The position numbers were made by a program, and so were the translations under genes. Below the pieces are notes generated by a model that saw only the letters and a program-made list of their open reading frames with translations, did no database searches and had not been told where the DNA came from. A stretch of DNA of 64,000 nucleotides, taken from assembly GCF_002896875.1 (NCBI RefSeq), contig NZ_CP023278.1:5650501-5714500 (forward strand), given 5' to 3'. Shown here one piece after another: positions 54,974-63,559 of this stretch. Every line of letters begins with the position of its first letter. The first letter of the stretch is position 1. Source of the stretch: Nostoc sp. CENA543. Its GTDB lineage: Bacteria > Cyanobacteriota > Cyanobacteriia > Cyanobacteriales > Nostocaceae.

Positions 54974-55717
54974 TCATTCAACTACTGATGTGGTAGCACC
55001 CTCACTTGATGGTGGGAGGCTGGGCAATTCTAGACAGTATCCCGCACCATACACAGTTTTAATATAGCGAGGGTGGCGGGGATCAGGTTCTAGCTTGGTT
55101 CGGAGGTGACGGATATGCACACGAATGGTCTCTATGTCATCGTCAGGGTCGTATCCCCAAACTTCTCTGAGGATTTCACTGGGTGAGACGGTTTGACCAT
55201 GACGTTGCAGCAAACAATGCAGTAATTCAAATTCAAGGTGAGTAAGTTTTACCGTTTGGTGAAACCAAATCGCCTCGAATCTTTCTGGAACTAGGGTTAA
55301 AGGGCCATAGTTCAAAATTTCGCTATGTTTTGCAGCTTGAGGAATGCGGTCAGTCCGTCGCAGTAGGGCGCGGACTCGCGCCAGCATTTCTTCCACCTCA
55401 AAGGGTTTGGTGAGATAGTCGTCTGCGCCAGCGTTGAAACCTTCTACCTTATCTTGAGTTTGACTAAGGGCAGTCAGCATCAAAACGGGTATTTCGGCTG
55501 TACGTTCGTCCCGACGCAGGCGTTGACAAACTGTAAAACCATCCACTCTTGGCAACATCAGATCAAGCATGATCAAGTCTGGTTGCAACTGGAGAGCTAG
55601 GGCTTGACCTTTAATTCCATCTTCGGCTTGACTTACATCGTAGCCAGCCATTTCCAAGTTGACGGCAACGAGTTCTGAAATTGCTGGGTCATCGTCTATG
55701 ACAAGAATCCTCGGCAT
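54974..55717 (-). CDS. rpaA: circadian output response regulator RpaA
   Basis: A 247-residue OmpR-type regulator, target of the SasA kinase, that drives clock-controlled transcription and phycobilisome-photosystem association. The receiver (1-118) has DDD (9-11), phospho-Asp in [13 protein letters not shown] (about 52), and Lys in [11 protein letters not shown]. The DNA-binding domain (about 135-230) contains [38 protein letters not shown], split here only by description, which is very highly conserved in RpaA. Adjacency to chlP (convergent) fits Anabaena-type genomes from memory. sasA is not in the window. Confidence 0.93.
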   Translation of the reverse strand: MPRILVIDDDPAISELVAVNLEMAGYDVSQAEDGIKGQALALQLQPDLIMLDLMLPRVDGFTVCQRLRRDERTAEIPVLMLTALSQTQDKVEGFNAGADDYLTKPFEVEEMLARVRALLRRTDRIPQAAKHSEILNYGPLTLVPERFEAIWFHQTVKLTHLEFELLHCLLQRHGQTVSPSEILREVWGYDPDDDIETIRVHIRHLRTKLEPDPRHPRYIKTVYGAGYCLELPSLPPSSEGATTSVVE

Positions 55718-56248
55718 TCTTAAAAAATTATTACTACTTATTAAGGATAAATAAGAACCTTTGGTAGATACAAAGATTTCTGTCTTGATTATAAAAAAGA
55801 TTTTAAATCTAACATAAACCTTAAAACTAACGAAATTGTGAAATCAGGAATAAATTACCTGAAATCCGCGCTCTAATGTGTTACGCTCCCTACAAATCCT
55901 CTAGGTTTGTCCAAAATTGATTGTAAGCTGCCAACGGGGAAATACATAATTCTTAAAACACAATTCTTAATACAAGGTGACTTTTCTGAATTTTAGGCGT
56001 TTTGAGCAAATGTTGGGATGGAACTTGGGCTAGATCAGCAGTCAAAATGCTGGTCACAAAGTTTTCACCCGTGATGTTATCACATGGTCATAAAATGAGT
56101 GAGCGATCGCAGCAAAAATATTTTGAGATCACCTGTAATTCGCTGAATCATTCAGCTACATAAACAAAGCCTGCTGTTGCAGGCTTAATGTATAAAGTAG
56201 TCAAATACTGTTTCAATCAGGCTAGCTTCTATTTTTCAGTTTGACTGA
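55718..56248. other. rpaA upstream region
   Basis: 531 bp between rpaA and the PEP-CTERM gene (same strand). AT-rich with no long repeats. A 38-codon frame at 56047-56163 (plus strand) was seen but shows no ribosome-binding site or familiar sequence. The rpaA promoter should lie in 55718-55900 but could not be placed. The hairpin at 56167-56186 is listed separately. Confidence 0.5.
56167..56186 (-). terminator. terminator of the PEP-CTERM gene
   Basis: AAGCCTGC-TGTT-GCAGGCTT is a perfect 8-bp stem with a 4-nt loop. On the minus strand it is followed by TGTTTATG and it lies 62 bp after the PEP-CTERM stop codon. Confidence 0.72.
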
Positions 56249-56914
56249 CTAGATAGATGCTGGCTTTTTCTTGAGTAATTGGCTTCCTAATGATGCGACA
56301 GCCAATAAACCTAAAATTGCTCCAGGTTCAGGAATCAATGTAGCTGTTAACTGACCACCATTATCTAAGCGACAATTGGGGAAAGTATCACAAATTTCGG
56401 GAGACAGGTCATCTTTTAAGAAAATTCTAGCGGTTTCTAGTCCTTCTTCTGGATTTACGTAGGTGTAGAAATATAAACCTGAAACTGTGCTGTTGAAGTC
56501 AATCCCTAAATCAAAACCATTGGCTGTGTCAAAGTTACCAGTTTGCAATACTTTTTTGGTAACTGTATCAAAGTTGAAATTAAAACTCGTATCAGCAGGA
56601 TTAGGCAAACTGTAATTAAATGCCTGAAGAAGATTGCCACTGGGGTCAAAGAAGGAAATCGCAAACTCACTCAGCTGATCTTTAGAGATGACACTGCCTT
56701 GATAAATGTCATCATAGCTGAATTCTCCTGTGGCTGTATAACCTTGATCTCCCCTCCAATCCAGCTTAAATGCAGCAGCATCAGCACTTTCAACATTAAA
56801 TAAAGCAGCCATTGAGGTAACAGCAATAACGGCTACTTTAGCTGTGATTCGGTTACAAATACTTTTCATTGTCTTGATAATGCTAGTAAATTCTGATGTG
56901 GTCGCAACCATCAA
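56249..56914 (-). CDS. PEP-CTERM sorting-domain protein
   Basis: A 221-residue exported protein. The signal peptide is near residues 20-47 (AKVAVIAVTSMAALFNVESADA). The C-terminus has the PEP-CTERM signal: IPEPGAILGLLAVASLGSQLLKKK, i.e. PEP, a hydrophobic helix and a basic tail, recognised by exosortase-type sorting. The mature part is beta-rich and was not otherwise recognised. The first ATG gives 15 residues before a second ATG (first base 56869), which makes a more normal signal peptide; the start is uncertain. Confidence 0.85.
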   Translation of the reverse strand: MMVATTSEFTSIIKTMKSICNRITAKVAVIAVTSMAALFNVESADAAAFKLDWRGDQGYTATGEFSYDDIYQGSVISKDQLSEFAISFFDPSGNLLQAFNYSLPNPADTSFNFNFDTVTKKVLQTGNFDTANGFDLGIDFNSTVSGLYFYTYVNPEEGLETARIFLKDDLSPEICDTFPNCRLDNGGQLTATLIPEPGAILGLLAVASLGSQLLKKKPASI

Positions 56915-57434
56915 GTTTTTTGCTATTTATAAACAAAAAACGCTGATTTTTATGACAAAGGTGATATACAAAAAGCAGATTAATCAATCCAAATAAACAC
57001 GTAAACCCTCATGGAACAGATGAACAGCGCAAATTGTGCATCATATCCAGATACGTTTTTATTTGTTTATTCGTAATTAAAATTACGCCGAATAGGATTA
57101 ATTAATCTTTAAATCACCTTTGCGGAAATTCTACCACTAGATTCATTCTGTTCAAAGTTTTTATATTTATTTTTTCTGAAAAACATAAATAACAAAAATA
57201 TTTTAGATTGTTTTTTAATGTCTATTAATTCAATCTTAATCTATTATTAAACAAGTATTGTTTTCCAATCAATACACATTAAAACAAGCAAAAATCTTTA
57301 TAATTTTCATACTTTGCTATTCCTATTAGCATCTATTTCCTGGATTCAAAACTATTAGTTAAATCAATCATTACCTCACCTTAATCAAAACTAACTAACT
57401 TCTAACTGGCATTTGATGTAACCAAAAAATCTTT
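56915..57434. other. intergenic region between PEP-CTERM and PhoX-like genes
   Basis: 520 bp, very AT-rich, between divergent genes. Its main feature is the candidate Pho box at 57224-57253, with a second weaker match at 57380-57409. No gene or repeat family was seen. Confidence 0.55.
57224..57253 (+). promoter_or_regulatory. candidate Pho box before the PhoX-like gene
   Basis: Three 8-bp units separated by 3-bp AT-rich spacers: ATTAATTC (57224-57231), CTTAATCT (57235-57242), ATTAAACA (57246-57253). They match the cyanobacterial Pho-box consensus YTTAAYYW at 6, 8 and 6 of 8 positions. A second perfect unit, CTTAATCA, is at 57380-57387, followed at 11-bp steps by CTAACTAA and CTAACTGG, which match less well. 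The AT-rich background raises the chance of coincidence. Confidence 0.45.
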
Positions 57435-58751
57435 ATGCAATTATCAAGACGCAAATTTTTTACATTAGCGGGTGCAAGTGCTGCTGGTACTGTGTTGGCT
57501 TCTCCCTTAGAAGGTCTGATTGCGAGAAAAGCTTTTGGCCAAGTTGCTGGAATAGGATATGGGCCACTTCGTTCAGATCCCAACAGATTGTTAGATTTGC
57601 CAGCCGGATTTAGCTATACAACCTTCTCTCGCACCAACGACCTCATGAACGATGGTTCTAGAGTGCCTGGTTCACACGATGGGATGGCTGCATTTGCCGG
57701 CCCCAGAAACACAATCATCTTAGTGCGTAACCACGAACTTAGCCCTGGTTTAACTGGGTTACGCGCACAAGTGCCAGAACCCTACGATGCGATTGCTAGA
57801 GGTGGTACAACAACTCTGGTTGTTAATCAAAATGGTCAGTTAATCAAACACTTTGCTTCTCTGGGTGGAACTATCCGTAACTGTGCAGGTGGCCCAACAC
57901 CTTGGGGTTCTTGGATTAGCTGTGAAGAGAACGTAGATATCCCCAATGGAAGTAATGGCTTGACCAAACCACACGGCTACAACTTTGAAGTTCCAGCAAG
58001 TGCCACATCTCCTGTTAAGCCAGTACCTTTAGTTGATATGGGACGGTTTAATCATGAGGCTGTAGCTGTAGATCCCAAAACTGGTATTGTATATGAGACT
58101 GAAGATGCCTCGAATAGTCTCTTCTATCGTTTTATCCCCAAAGTACCCGGCAAATTAGCAGAAGGTGGCACTCTTCAAGCTCTGAGAATAAAAGATTACC
58201 CAGAAGTCAACACCTCAACTTTTGGCTTTCAACCCTTCCAAAAACTTTCTGTAGATTGGGTAACTATTCCTGAGCCAAACCCAACTACAGTAGATAATGT
58301 GAGAGTGCAAGGTCGGACTTTGGGCGCAGCTCGTTTTGCTCGCGGAGAAGGCATTTGGTATGGCAAAAACAAAAACACTGGTAAGAGTGAACTTTACTTC
58401 TGCTGTACAAGTGGCGGTGCAATTGGTGCTGGTCAAGTTTGGCTTTACATTCCTGAAGATGAGACTATCGAACTGTTTGTAGAGTCTACATCTAGAGATG
58501 AGCTTGATGCTCCTGACAACATTGTTGTCGCACCTTTTGGGGATCTCATCCTCTGCGAAGATGGGGGCGGAGAACAGTACCTAAGAGGTGTAACACCTGA
58601 TGGGAAACTCTATAATTTTGCGCGTAATGCTCTCAATACCAGTGAATTTTGCGGAGCTTGCTTCTCTCCCGATGGTAAGATTCTATTTGTGAATATCCAA
58701 AGCCCTGGTATTACTCTTGCTATTACAGGCCCCTGGCATACAAAAGCTTAG
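57435..58751 (+). CDS. PhoX-family (DUF839) alkaline phosphatase-like protein
   Basis: A 438-residue protein exported by the Tat pathway: the N-terminus has LSRRKFFTLAG (twin Arg at residues 5-6) and AFGQ as a probable cleavage site. The DUF839/PhoX beta-propeller follows, with metal-ligand-rich segments LVRNHELSPG (about 95-104), WISCEENVD (about 160-168), RFNHEAVAVD and LCEDGGGEQYL (about 373-383). PhoX enzymes are calcium/iron-dependent phosphomonoesterases induced by phosphate starvation. This one is shorter than classical PhoX, so catalytic identity is likely but unproven. Confidence 0.88.
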   Translation: MQLSRRKFFTLAGASAAGTVLASPLEGLIARKAFGQVAGIGYGPLRSDPNRLLDLPAGFSYTTFSRTNDLMNDGSRVPGSHDGMAAFAGPRNTIILVRNHELSPGLTGLRAQVPEPYDAIARGGTTTLVVNQNGQLIKHFASLGGTIRNCAGGPTPWGSWISCEENVDIPNGSNGLTKPHGYNFEVPASATSPVKPVPLVDMGRFNHEAVAVDPKTGIVYETEDASNSLFYRFIPKVPGKLAEGGTLQALRIKDYPEVNTSTFGFQPFQKLSVDWVTIPEPNPTTVDNVRVQGRTLGAARFARGEGIWYGKNKNTGKSELYFCCTSGGAIGAGQVWLYIPEDETIELFVESTSRDELDAPDNIVVAPFGDLILCEDGGGEQYLRGVTPDGKLYNFARNALNTSEFCGACFSPDGKILFVNIQSPGITLAITGPWHTKA

Positions 58752-58799
58752 GGACAATTGTGAAATTTTACTACTCTTGTAACCCTAGTTGAAAAAAAA

Positions 58800-58831
58800 C
58801 GATCGCCTACTAGTATTAAATCAGGCGATCG
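58800..58831. terminator. hairpin built on HIP1 sequence
   Basis: CGATCGCCT (58800-58808) and AGGCGATCG (58823-58831) form a perfect 9-bp stem with a 14-nt loop between the convergent PhoX-like and Uma2 genes. The right arm contains a full HIP1 octamer (GCGATCGC at 58825-58832). An A8 run precedes it (58792-58799), which reads as a T-tract for the minus-strand gene. Confidence 0.65.
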
Positions 58832-58835
58832 CTTC

Positions 58836-59423
58836 CTATAAATTGCTAATCACTGGTGGTAACATCTCTAACACCAGAATCTCTACATCAGGAAAATGTA
58901 AGGGTGCGATCGCTTTATCTTCTGCCAAAATTGATCTACTTTGGTAGCCTTCTGGACTCGGTTCACGGAAAACGTATAGTTGACGACTCACTACATCTAA
59001 CACCCAGTAATCGGAAATTCCAGCTTGTGAGTAAGCTTTGGCTTTAATTTCACAATCTAGTTTCAGGCTGCTATCTGCCACTTCAATAACAAGATACACT
59101 TCAGATGGCGTAGGGTGATGATCTGCGTAGTCCAATTGGTCTATCTTGACAACTGCAATATCAGGTTCTGGTTCAGATCGTTCATTTAACCTGATAGGGT
59201 CTTGAATAGATACCCAAGCGCGTTCTCCCAGCTTGTTTTTGATTAAATAGTCTGTTCTCCCCACCGCCGACCGATGGGCTGTTCCTTTGGCGACCATCCA
59301 AATAATTTTTCCTTCTAAGAGTTCAACTCTTTCCTCAGCACCAAAAATCCCCGCCTCAGCCATCCGGTGGTAATCTTCCACTGTCCAGAGGCGCAGTTGT
59401 AATGTAGTTTCTGAGTTTTGCAT
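58836..59423 (-). CDS. Uma2 family endonuclease (first of two)
   Basis: A 195-residue PD-(D/E)XK-fold protein of the Uma2/DUF820 family, which is expanded in cyanobacteria. N-terminal WTVEDYHRMAEAGIFGAEERVELLEGKI, then PEPDIAVVKIDQLDYADHH (nuclease Asp), VYLVIEVADSSLKLDCEIKAKAYSQAGISDYWVLDV (Glu, Lys; described here in parts). The active-site pattern PD...E.K is complete, so nuclease activity is plausible. Biological role is unknown. The paralogue at 59488-60075 is immediately upstream on the same strand. Confidence 0.88.
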   Translation of the reverse strand: MQNSETTLQLRLWTVEDYHRMAEAGIFGAEERVELLEGKIIWMVAKGTAHRSAVGRTDYLIKNKLGERAWVSIQDPIRLNERSEPEPDIAVVKIDQLDYADHHPTPSEVYLVIEVADSSLKLDCEIKAKAYSQAGISDYWVLDVVSRQLYVFREPSPEGYQSRSILAEDKAIAPLHFPDVEILVLEMLPPVISNL

Positions 59424-59487
59424 GAGTTTTTGCCAACGGGGAAAGTTTTGTTATGTTAAATTTGACAGATAAGCAATAATATGTATA

Positions 59488-60075
59488 TTAAATTCCATCT
59501 TTCTCCACAGCATCAAAGATTTGGGAAACTTGCAGATTTAGCTGACTAAATTGAGGAGAAACGACTAAATCATCACCAGCGAAATTACCAGATTCTGTGT
59601 AAGTATTACCAGTTAATTCTAAAACTAAAACAGTTTTCGCTTCTGGGTCAATAATCCAATATTCAGGAATACCACAGTCTTGATACTGTATCCGTTTGGC
59701 GATGAAATCTCGATGTCGTTGTAATTCCCCTGGGCTAACTACTTCTATTACTAGTAGGGGCGGTAGCATAGTCAGGCGAATAGTATTACGCTGTGCTAAC
59801 TGTTGAATATGTTCTTCTCGAATAATAGTTAAATCAGGATAACGGTTTCTCGGTTCGCCTCTGACTTCTAATTCCAAACCATGTCCCCGCACTCTTTTGT
59901 AACCTAAGAATGAAGCAAACTGAATTAATAAAAATGTCGCGATTTCTACATTAATGCCTGATTCTGGGGGCATCTCAATTAACTCACCATTAAATAGCTC
60001 ATAGAGTTTATCTGTACCATCATCATAGGATAGGTATTCCTCAAAACTTTGGAATTGATGTTTAATTTGGAGCAT
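59488..60075 (-). CDS. Uma2 family endonuclease (second of two)
   Basis: A 195-residue Uma2-family protein of the same length as its neighbour at 58836-59423 but clearly diverged. FQSFEEYLSYDDGTDKLYEL at the N-terminus, NRYPDLTIIREE (Asp), PPLLVIEVVSPGE and KRIQYQDCGIPEYWIIDPE (Glu and Lys region). The catalytic pattern appears complete. The 64-bp gap to the next Uma2 gene suggests they are cotranscribed; low identity suggests an old duplication or separate acquisition. Confidence 0.88.
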   Translation of the reverse strand: MLQIKHQFQSFEEYLSYDDGTDKLYELFNGELIEMPPESGINVEIATFLLIQFASFLGYKRVRGHGLELEVRGEPRNRYPDLTIIREEHIQQLAQRNTIRLTMLPPLLVIEVVSPGELQRHRDFIAKRIQYQDCGIPEYWIIDPEAKTVLVLELTGNTYTESGNFAGDDLVVSPQFSQLNLQVSQIFDAVEKDGI

Positions 60076-60285
60076 CAGATTTCCTCCATGAGATATCTAA
60101 TTCCTATTATGGTGGTTTATCAAAAAAAGTTAGGTTTAAAATTTCGCCCCTGGTGGAGAAAAAATCTAATGCCAATTCTCTCAAGTCGGGAAACCCGCCC
60201 ACGCCACTCCCCCTTGTGACTGGCTGTCTTGAATTTTGAATTTTGTAGCTTGCTTCCCGTAGGGTATTTTGAATTTTGAATTGAT
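60076..60285. other. repeat-containing gap
   Basis: 210 bp between the Uma2 and HAD genes. It contains gggaaacccgcc-type inverted-repeat sequence near 60187-60200, related to the hairpin at 27701-27715, and ttttgaa heptads at 60230-60285. No gene was found. Confidence 0.55.
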
Positions 60286-61020
60286 TCACTGGCTGGTAAT
60301 TTGAATTTCATCGAGTCTGTGAATTACCACATCAGCACCTTGAACATTATCTGGTTTGTCTATCCAAGTAATGCCAATACAACCTGCAGCTTGAGCATGG
60401 CGCGCCATTTGCATATCGCCCACGGAATCACCTACCATTAAAGTATGTTTTGCTTCTACCCCCAAAACTTGACAAGCGTGAATAAATAAAGCTGGATCTG
60501 GTTTACTCAACCCCTCATCTACACCTATTTGGGCTTGGATGTAATCAGTTAATTGATATCTGACTACAAAATCTTTTACTTCTGCGGTGGGAGCTGCGGA
60601 CAAAATACCCAGCTTTAACCCAGCTGATGAGAGGTACTGTAAAACCTCTAGAGTACCTGGAAATAGGGGTGCGGGGGTTGTGTTAGTATATTTTTCCGCT
60701 TCATCTAAATATTGACGCGCTACTTTTAACGATTCAAACCAACCTCTACCAGTTTCAGCGATATAGGCGGCAGTGGCGATTTCTGTTTCTCGACGGCTGG
60801 CGACTGCCATTAATCCCCTATGATCTAAAGTGTTGCCATTAATCCCATAGGCCATTAACAATGGTTCGCCAATTCCAGGGATTTGAGCATCGATTAACCT
60901 AGCGGCTTTTTGTCCGAGCGATCGCAAATAAACTTCCGAGTCTTCTAAAGTACCATTTTTGTCAAAGAAAATTGCTTGAATGTGTTCAAACTTGGCATTT
61001 CCACAATGAATAGTCAGCAA
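60286..61020 (-). CDS. HAD-superfamily hydrolase with Asn in motif I
   Basis: A 244-residue phosphatase-like protein. Motif I is FFDKNGTLED (Asp20, Asn22): the usual second Asp of DxDGT is Asn here. Motif II is the Ser in LGILSAAPT, motif III is the Lys in LSKPDPAL, and motif IV is VGDSVGDMQMA. Cap domain lies between residues about 30 and 100. The Asp+2 normally acts as general acid/base, so phosphatase turnover may be reduced or another reaction catalysed; this is inference. The gene lies just after rpsA on the same strand but behind its terminator. Confidence 0.87.
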   Translation of the reverse strand: MLTIHCGNAKFEHIQAIFFDKNGTLEDSEVYLRSLGQKAARLIDAQIPGIGEPLLMAYGINGNTLDHRGLMAVASRRETEIATAAYIAETGRGWFESLKVARQYLDEAEKYTNTTPAPLFPGTLEVLQYLSSAGLKLGILSAAPTAEVKDFVVRYQLTDYIQAQIGVDEGLSKPDPALFIHACQVLGVEAKHTLMVGDSVGDMQMARHAQAAGCIGITWIDKPDNVQGADVVIHRLDEIQITSQ

Positions 61021-61056
61021 AATATTTCCCTCCTCTCAAAGTTTTTCATTAACCAT

Positions 61057-61085
61057 AAAAAAAGAGGGATTTCCCCTCTTTTCTT
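61057..61085 (-). terminator. rpsA terminator
   Basis: AAAAGAGGG (61060-61068), loop ATTTC, CCCTCTTTT (61074-61082) form a perfect 9-bp stem; on the minus strand it is followed by seven T residues. It lies about 35 bp after the rpsA stop codon. Confidence 0.88.
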
Positions 61086-61117
61086 AATGCTTTAATGTTT
61101 TGAATTAAAGTAGTTTA

Positions 61118-62137
61118 TTATTCTTCAATCGCTGCGGGAATCTCTTCCACTAATTCTTCAGTTTCGGTAGCTGCGGGAATTTCTTCTTCAACAGCACTAA
61201 TCTCTTCTGCACCTTCTACGGGGAGAGTAATACCTTGCTGTTTAGCCAGCATTTGTTCTCTGTACTTAGCTGCCATTTCTTCGGCTTTATCATAAACCAA
61301 ATCACGGTTTTTAATCATATCGCCGGGTTCTGGCTCTAACTGCTTAGTAGACAGAGAAATTCTACCTCTTTCAGCGTCTAAATCAATGATCATGACTTTA
61401 ACTTCATCATTCACATTGAACACACTGTGGGGTGTATCGATATGTTCGTGAGAAATTTCTGAAATGTGCAGCAAGCCACTAACACCACCGATGTCAATAA
61501 ATGCACCGTAAGGCTTTATACCGCGCACTGTACCGATAACTACTTCGCCTACTTCCAGGCGGTTCATCTTGCGTTCAACTAACGCGCGACGATGAGATAG
61601 AACTAGACGGTTACGTTCTTCGTCTACTTCCAAGAATTTTAAAGGCAGTTCTTCACCGACTAAATCTTCTTTTGGTTTGCGGGTGCTAATGTGAGAACCA
61701 GGGATAAAACCACGTAAACCCTCAATTCTCACCAATGCTCCCCCACGGTTGGTGGCGAATACGCCTGAACGCACGGTAGCATCTTCTGCTTGTAGCTGTC
61801 TAACACGCTCCCAAGCACGCATATATTCAATCCGACGGATGGAAAGGGTTAACTGTCCATCTTCATTTTCATCGGTGAGGATGAAAAATTCCCTGGTTTC
61901 GTTGGATTGTAAAACTTCTTCCGGGGCATCAACCCGGTTTATAGACATTTCTTGTATAGGTATATATGCTGCTGTTTTAGCACCAATGTCAATCAGAGCG
62001 CCACGCGGTTCTATACTAAAAACTGTACCTGGTACGATATCTCCGGGGCTAAAATGATAATCGTACTTGTCTAAGAGGGCAGCAAAATCTTCGTGAGTAA
62101 ATCCAATTTCTGTAGCGGTTAAGTTCTGATTGACCAT
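61118..62137 (-). CDS. rpsA: 30S ribosomal protein S1
   Basis: A 339-residue S1-repeat protein that helps mRNA binding to the 30S subunit. Three S1/OB domains are visible: about 31-100 (GDIVPGTVFSIEPRGALIDIG), 118-185 (VFATNRGGALVRIEGLRGF) and 197-268 (GEVVIGTVRGIKPYGAFIDIG). The third is the most canonical. The tail from about residue 305 is rich in Glu, Ala and Ile. Cyanobacterial and chloroplast S1 proteins have three domains rather than the six of E. coli, so the length is normal here. A strong terminator follows. Confidence 0.95.
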   Translation of the reverse strand: MVNQNLTATEIGFTHEDFAALLDKYDYHFSPGDIVPGTVFSIEPRGALIDIGAKTAAYIPIQEMSINRVDAPEEVLQSNETREFFILTDENEDGQLTLSIRRIEYMRAWERVRQLQAEDATVRSGVFATNRGGALVRIEGLRGFIPGSHISTRKPKEDLVGEELPLKFLEVDEERNRLVLSHRRALVERKMNRLEVGEVVIGTVRGIKPYGAFIDIGGVSGLLHISEISHEHIDTPHSVFNVNDEVKVMIIDLDAERGRISLSTKQLEPEPGDMIKNRDLVYDKAEEMAAKYREQMLAKQQGITLPVEGAEEISAVEEEIPAATETEELVEEIPAAIEE

Positions 62138-62428
62138 GCTGATTTGTTCCTGGTTCTAGTCTCCGTAAAGGTTATGCCATAATAGCGATTATGTATGCAA
62201 CTGCCTAATTCGGTAGTGTACATTTAATTATCTTTCAATCCTAGCGCAGAAAAGCTGGTGCTAACACACTTCAACTTCCAGACAGATTATTATATCATAA
62301 ATTGTTGTGCCAGGTAGAGACAGTTTGCCACAAGAGGGTATTGGATTTGGGTAAAAGAGTTGCTGAGTCTTGATTAGACAACTACTTTAAATATTTTTGG
62401 CATTTAGAATTACTTAACCCCTTAATTC

Positions 62429-63538
62429 TTAGAATTGGTAGATATCTTCTGAGTCAGGGTTTAAGTATGTACGCTCCATGTCAATTCCCATACTAGAAAA
62501 TTGCTCAATTATCGATTTCATTCTCTCTTCTGGTAATTGATTTCCCTGTTCCCAGGATAATAACAATCCATTGGCAATTAATTGGCAACGGTGCATTCCG
62601 AAACTTTCCTGATTTGTCAATTTTTGCGCTACTTCTTCCGCTAGTCCCATTCCTGGTGCGAGGTATTTGGTAAATAATGGCACTTGGGGTTGGAAGTATT
62701 GCTGATGACTGCTGTATATGCTTTGAATGATCGGACGAATAGTCGCATAGTCTCTTTTATCGAAGTACAGCACTCCTGAATCATAACGCCCGTAATCACC
62801 TGGATTATACAAAACCTTGAAACTAAAAGGTATGCTAATTTCATTGAGAGCCTGGGATATTGCTCCCATCAGAGCAATTGCACCTCTACTAGTCAAATTC
62901 AGATAAATTCTGACCATAATAGGACGAATATCCAGATTTTGTCCATAATTTGCTCCTGCATCACCTACAGCCATATAAAAGCCTTTTGTGAGCAAACTTT
63001 TGGGCATTTTAATCGATACACTATCACCAACATTTGCATTTTGTTGTAATTGGGACAGATGTTTGGCGCGTTCTATATGTAGTTTTAATCCTTTTTTGGT
63101 GACAACTAAATTACCGTCATCTTCTTGTTTGATAATCTGCCAATTTGCGTCAAAATATCCTGTACCGTAGTTATTGGCATCGATTTGTTGATGAAAGTCA
63201 GCGTCTATATCCGAAAAAGCATGATTTTCAACATCTAAACGTTGGTTGGATGGTGTTTGATCGAGTCTTAACTTAGATTGAAGAGAGCCATTATAATAAA
63301 TGCCGTAAATATAAGTACGTAATTGTAGACTGAGATATTGTTTTTGAGTTTCTGGTGGCATTTGAGAAAAACATTCAACCATATTAGGCGCAAGTGCCAA
63401 AGGTTGATAATGAGGGTGATGGATGGAAAAATCAGCATGGATGGCAATTTTTTGAGTAATGTCTTGTAATGTGTCAATTAATGAAGTGTTGACAGTTCCT
63501 TGATTGGATATTTGGAAAAAATTAAGTAATTGCATCAT
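62429..63538 (-). CDS. HopA1-domain protein (lanthipeptide lyase-like)
   Basis: A 369-residue protein resembling the T3SS effector HopA1 family (PF17914). Supporting segments are TYIYGIYYNGS (about residue 92), VSIKMPKSLLTKGFYMAVGDAG (about 184-205, cited in parts), RIYLNLTSRGAIALMGAI, and FKVLYNPGDYGRYDSGVLYF. In class V lanthipeptide clusters, a HopA1-like protein acts with an APH-like kinase as the dehydratase/lyase half. Here it begins 21 bp after a truncated APH-like kinase gene on the same strand, so they are likely cotranscribed. No precursor peptide was found in the window. The start is an ATG pair at 63535-63538. Confidence 0.85.
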   Translation of the reverse strand: MMQLLNFFQISNQGTVNTSLIDTLQDITQKIAIHADFSIHHPHYQPLALAPNMVECFSQMPPETQKQYLSLQLRTYIYGIYYNGSLQSKLRLDQTPSNQRLDVENHAFSDIDADFHQQIDANNYGTGYFDANWQIIKQEDDGNLVVTKKGLKLHIERAKHLSQLQQNANVGDSVSIKMPKSLLTKGFYMAVGDAGANYGQNLDIRPIMVRIYLNLTSRGAIALMGAISQALNEISIPFSFKVLYNPGDYGRYDSGVLYFDKRDYATIRPIIQSIYSSHQQYFQPQVPLFTKYLAPGMGLAEEVAQKLTNQESFGMHRCQLIANGLLLSWEQGNQLPEERMKSIIEQFSSMGIDMERTYLNPDSEDIYQF

Positions 63539-63559
63539 AGTTTTTAGAAAGTAATTTAC

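Noticed and set aside
56047-56163. 38-codon ATG frame upstream of rpaA
   Set aside because: No ribosome-binding site, no recognisable sequence, and AT-rich context; it could arise by chance.
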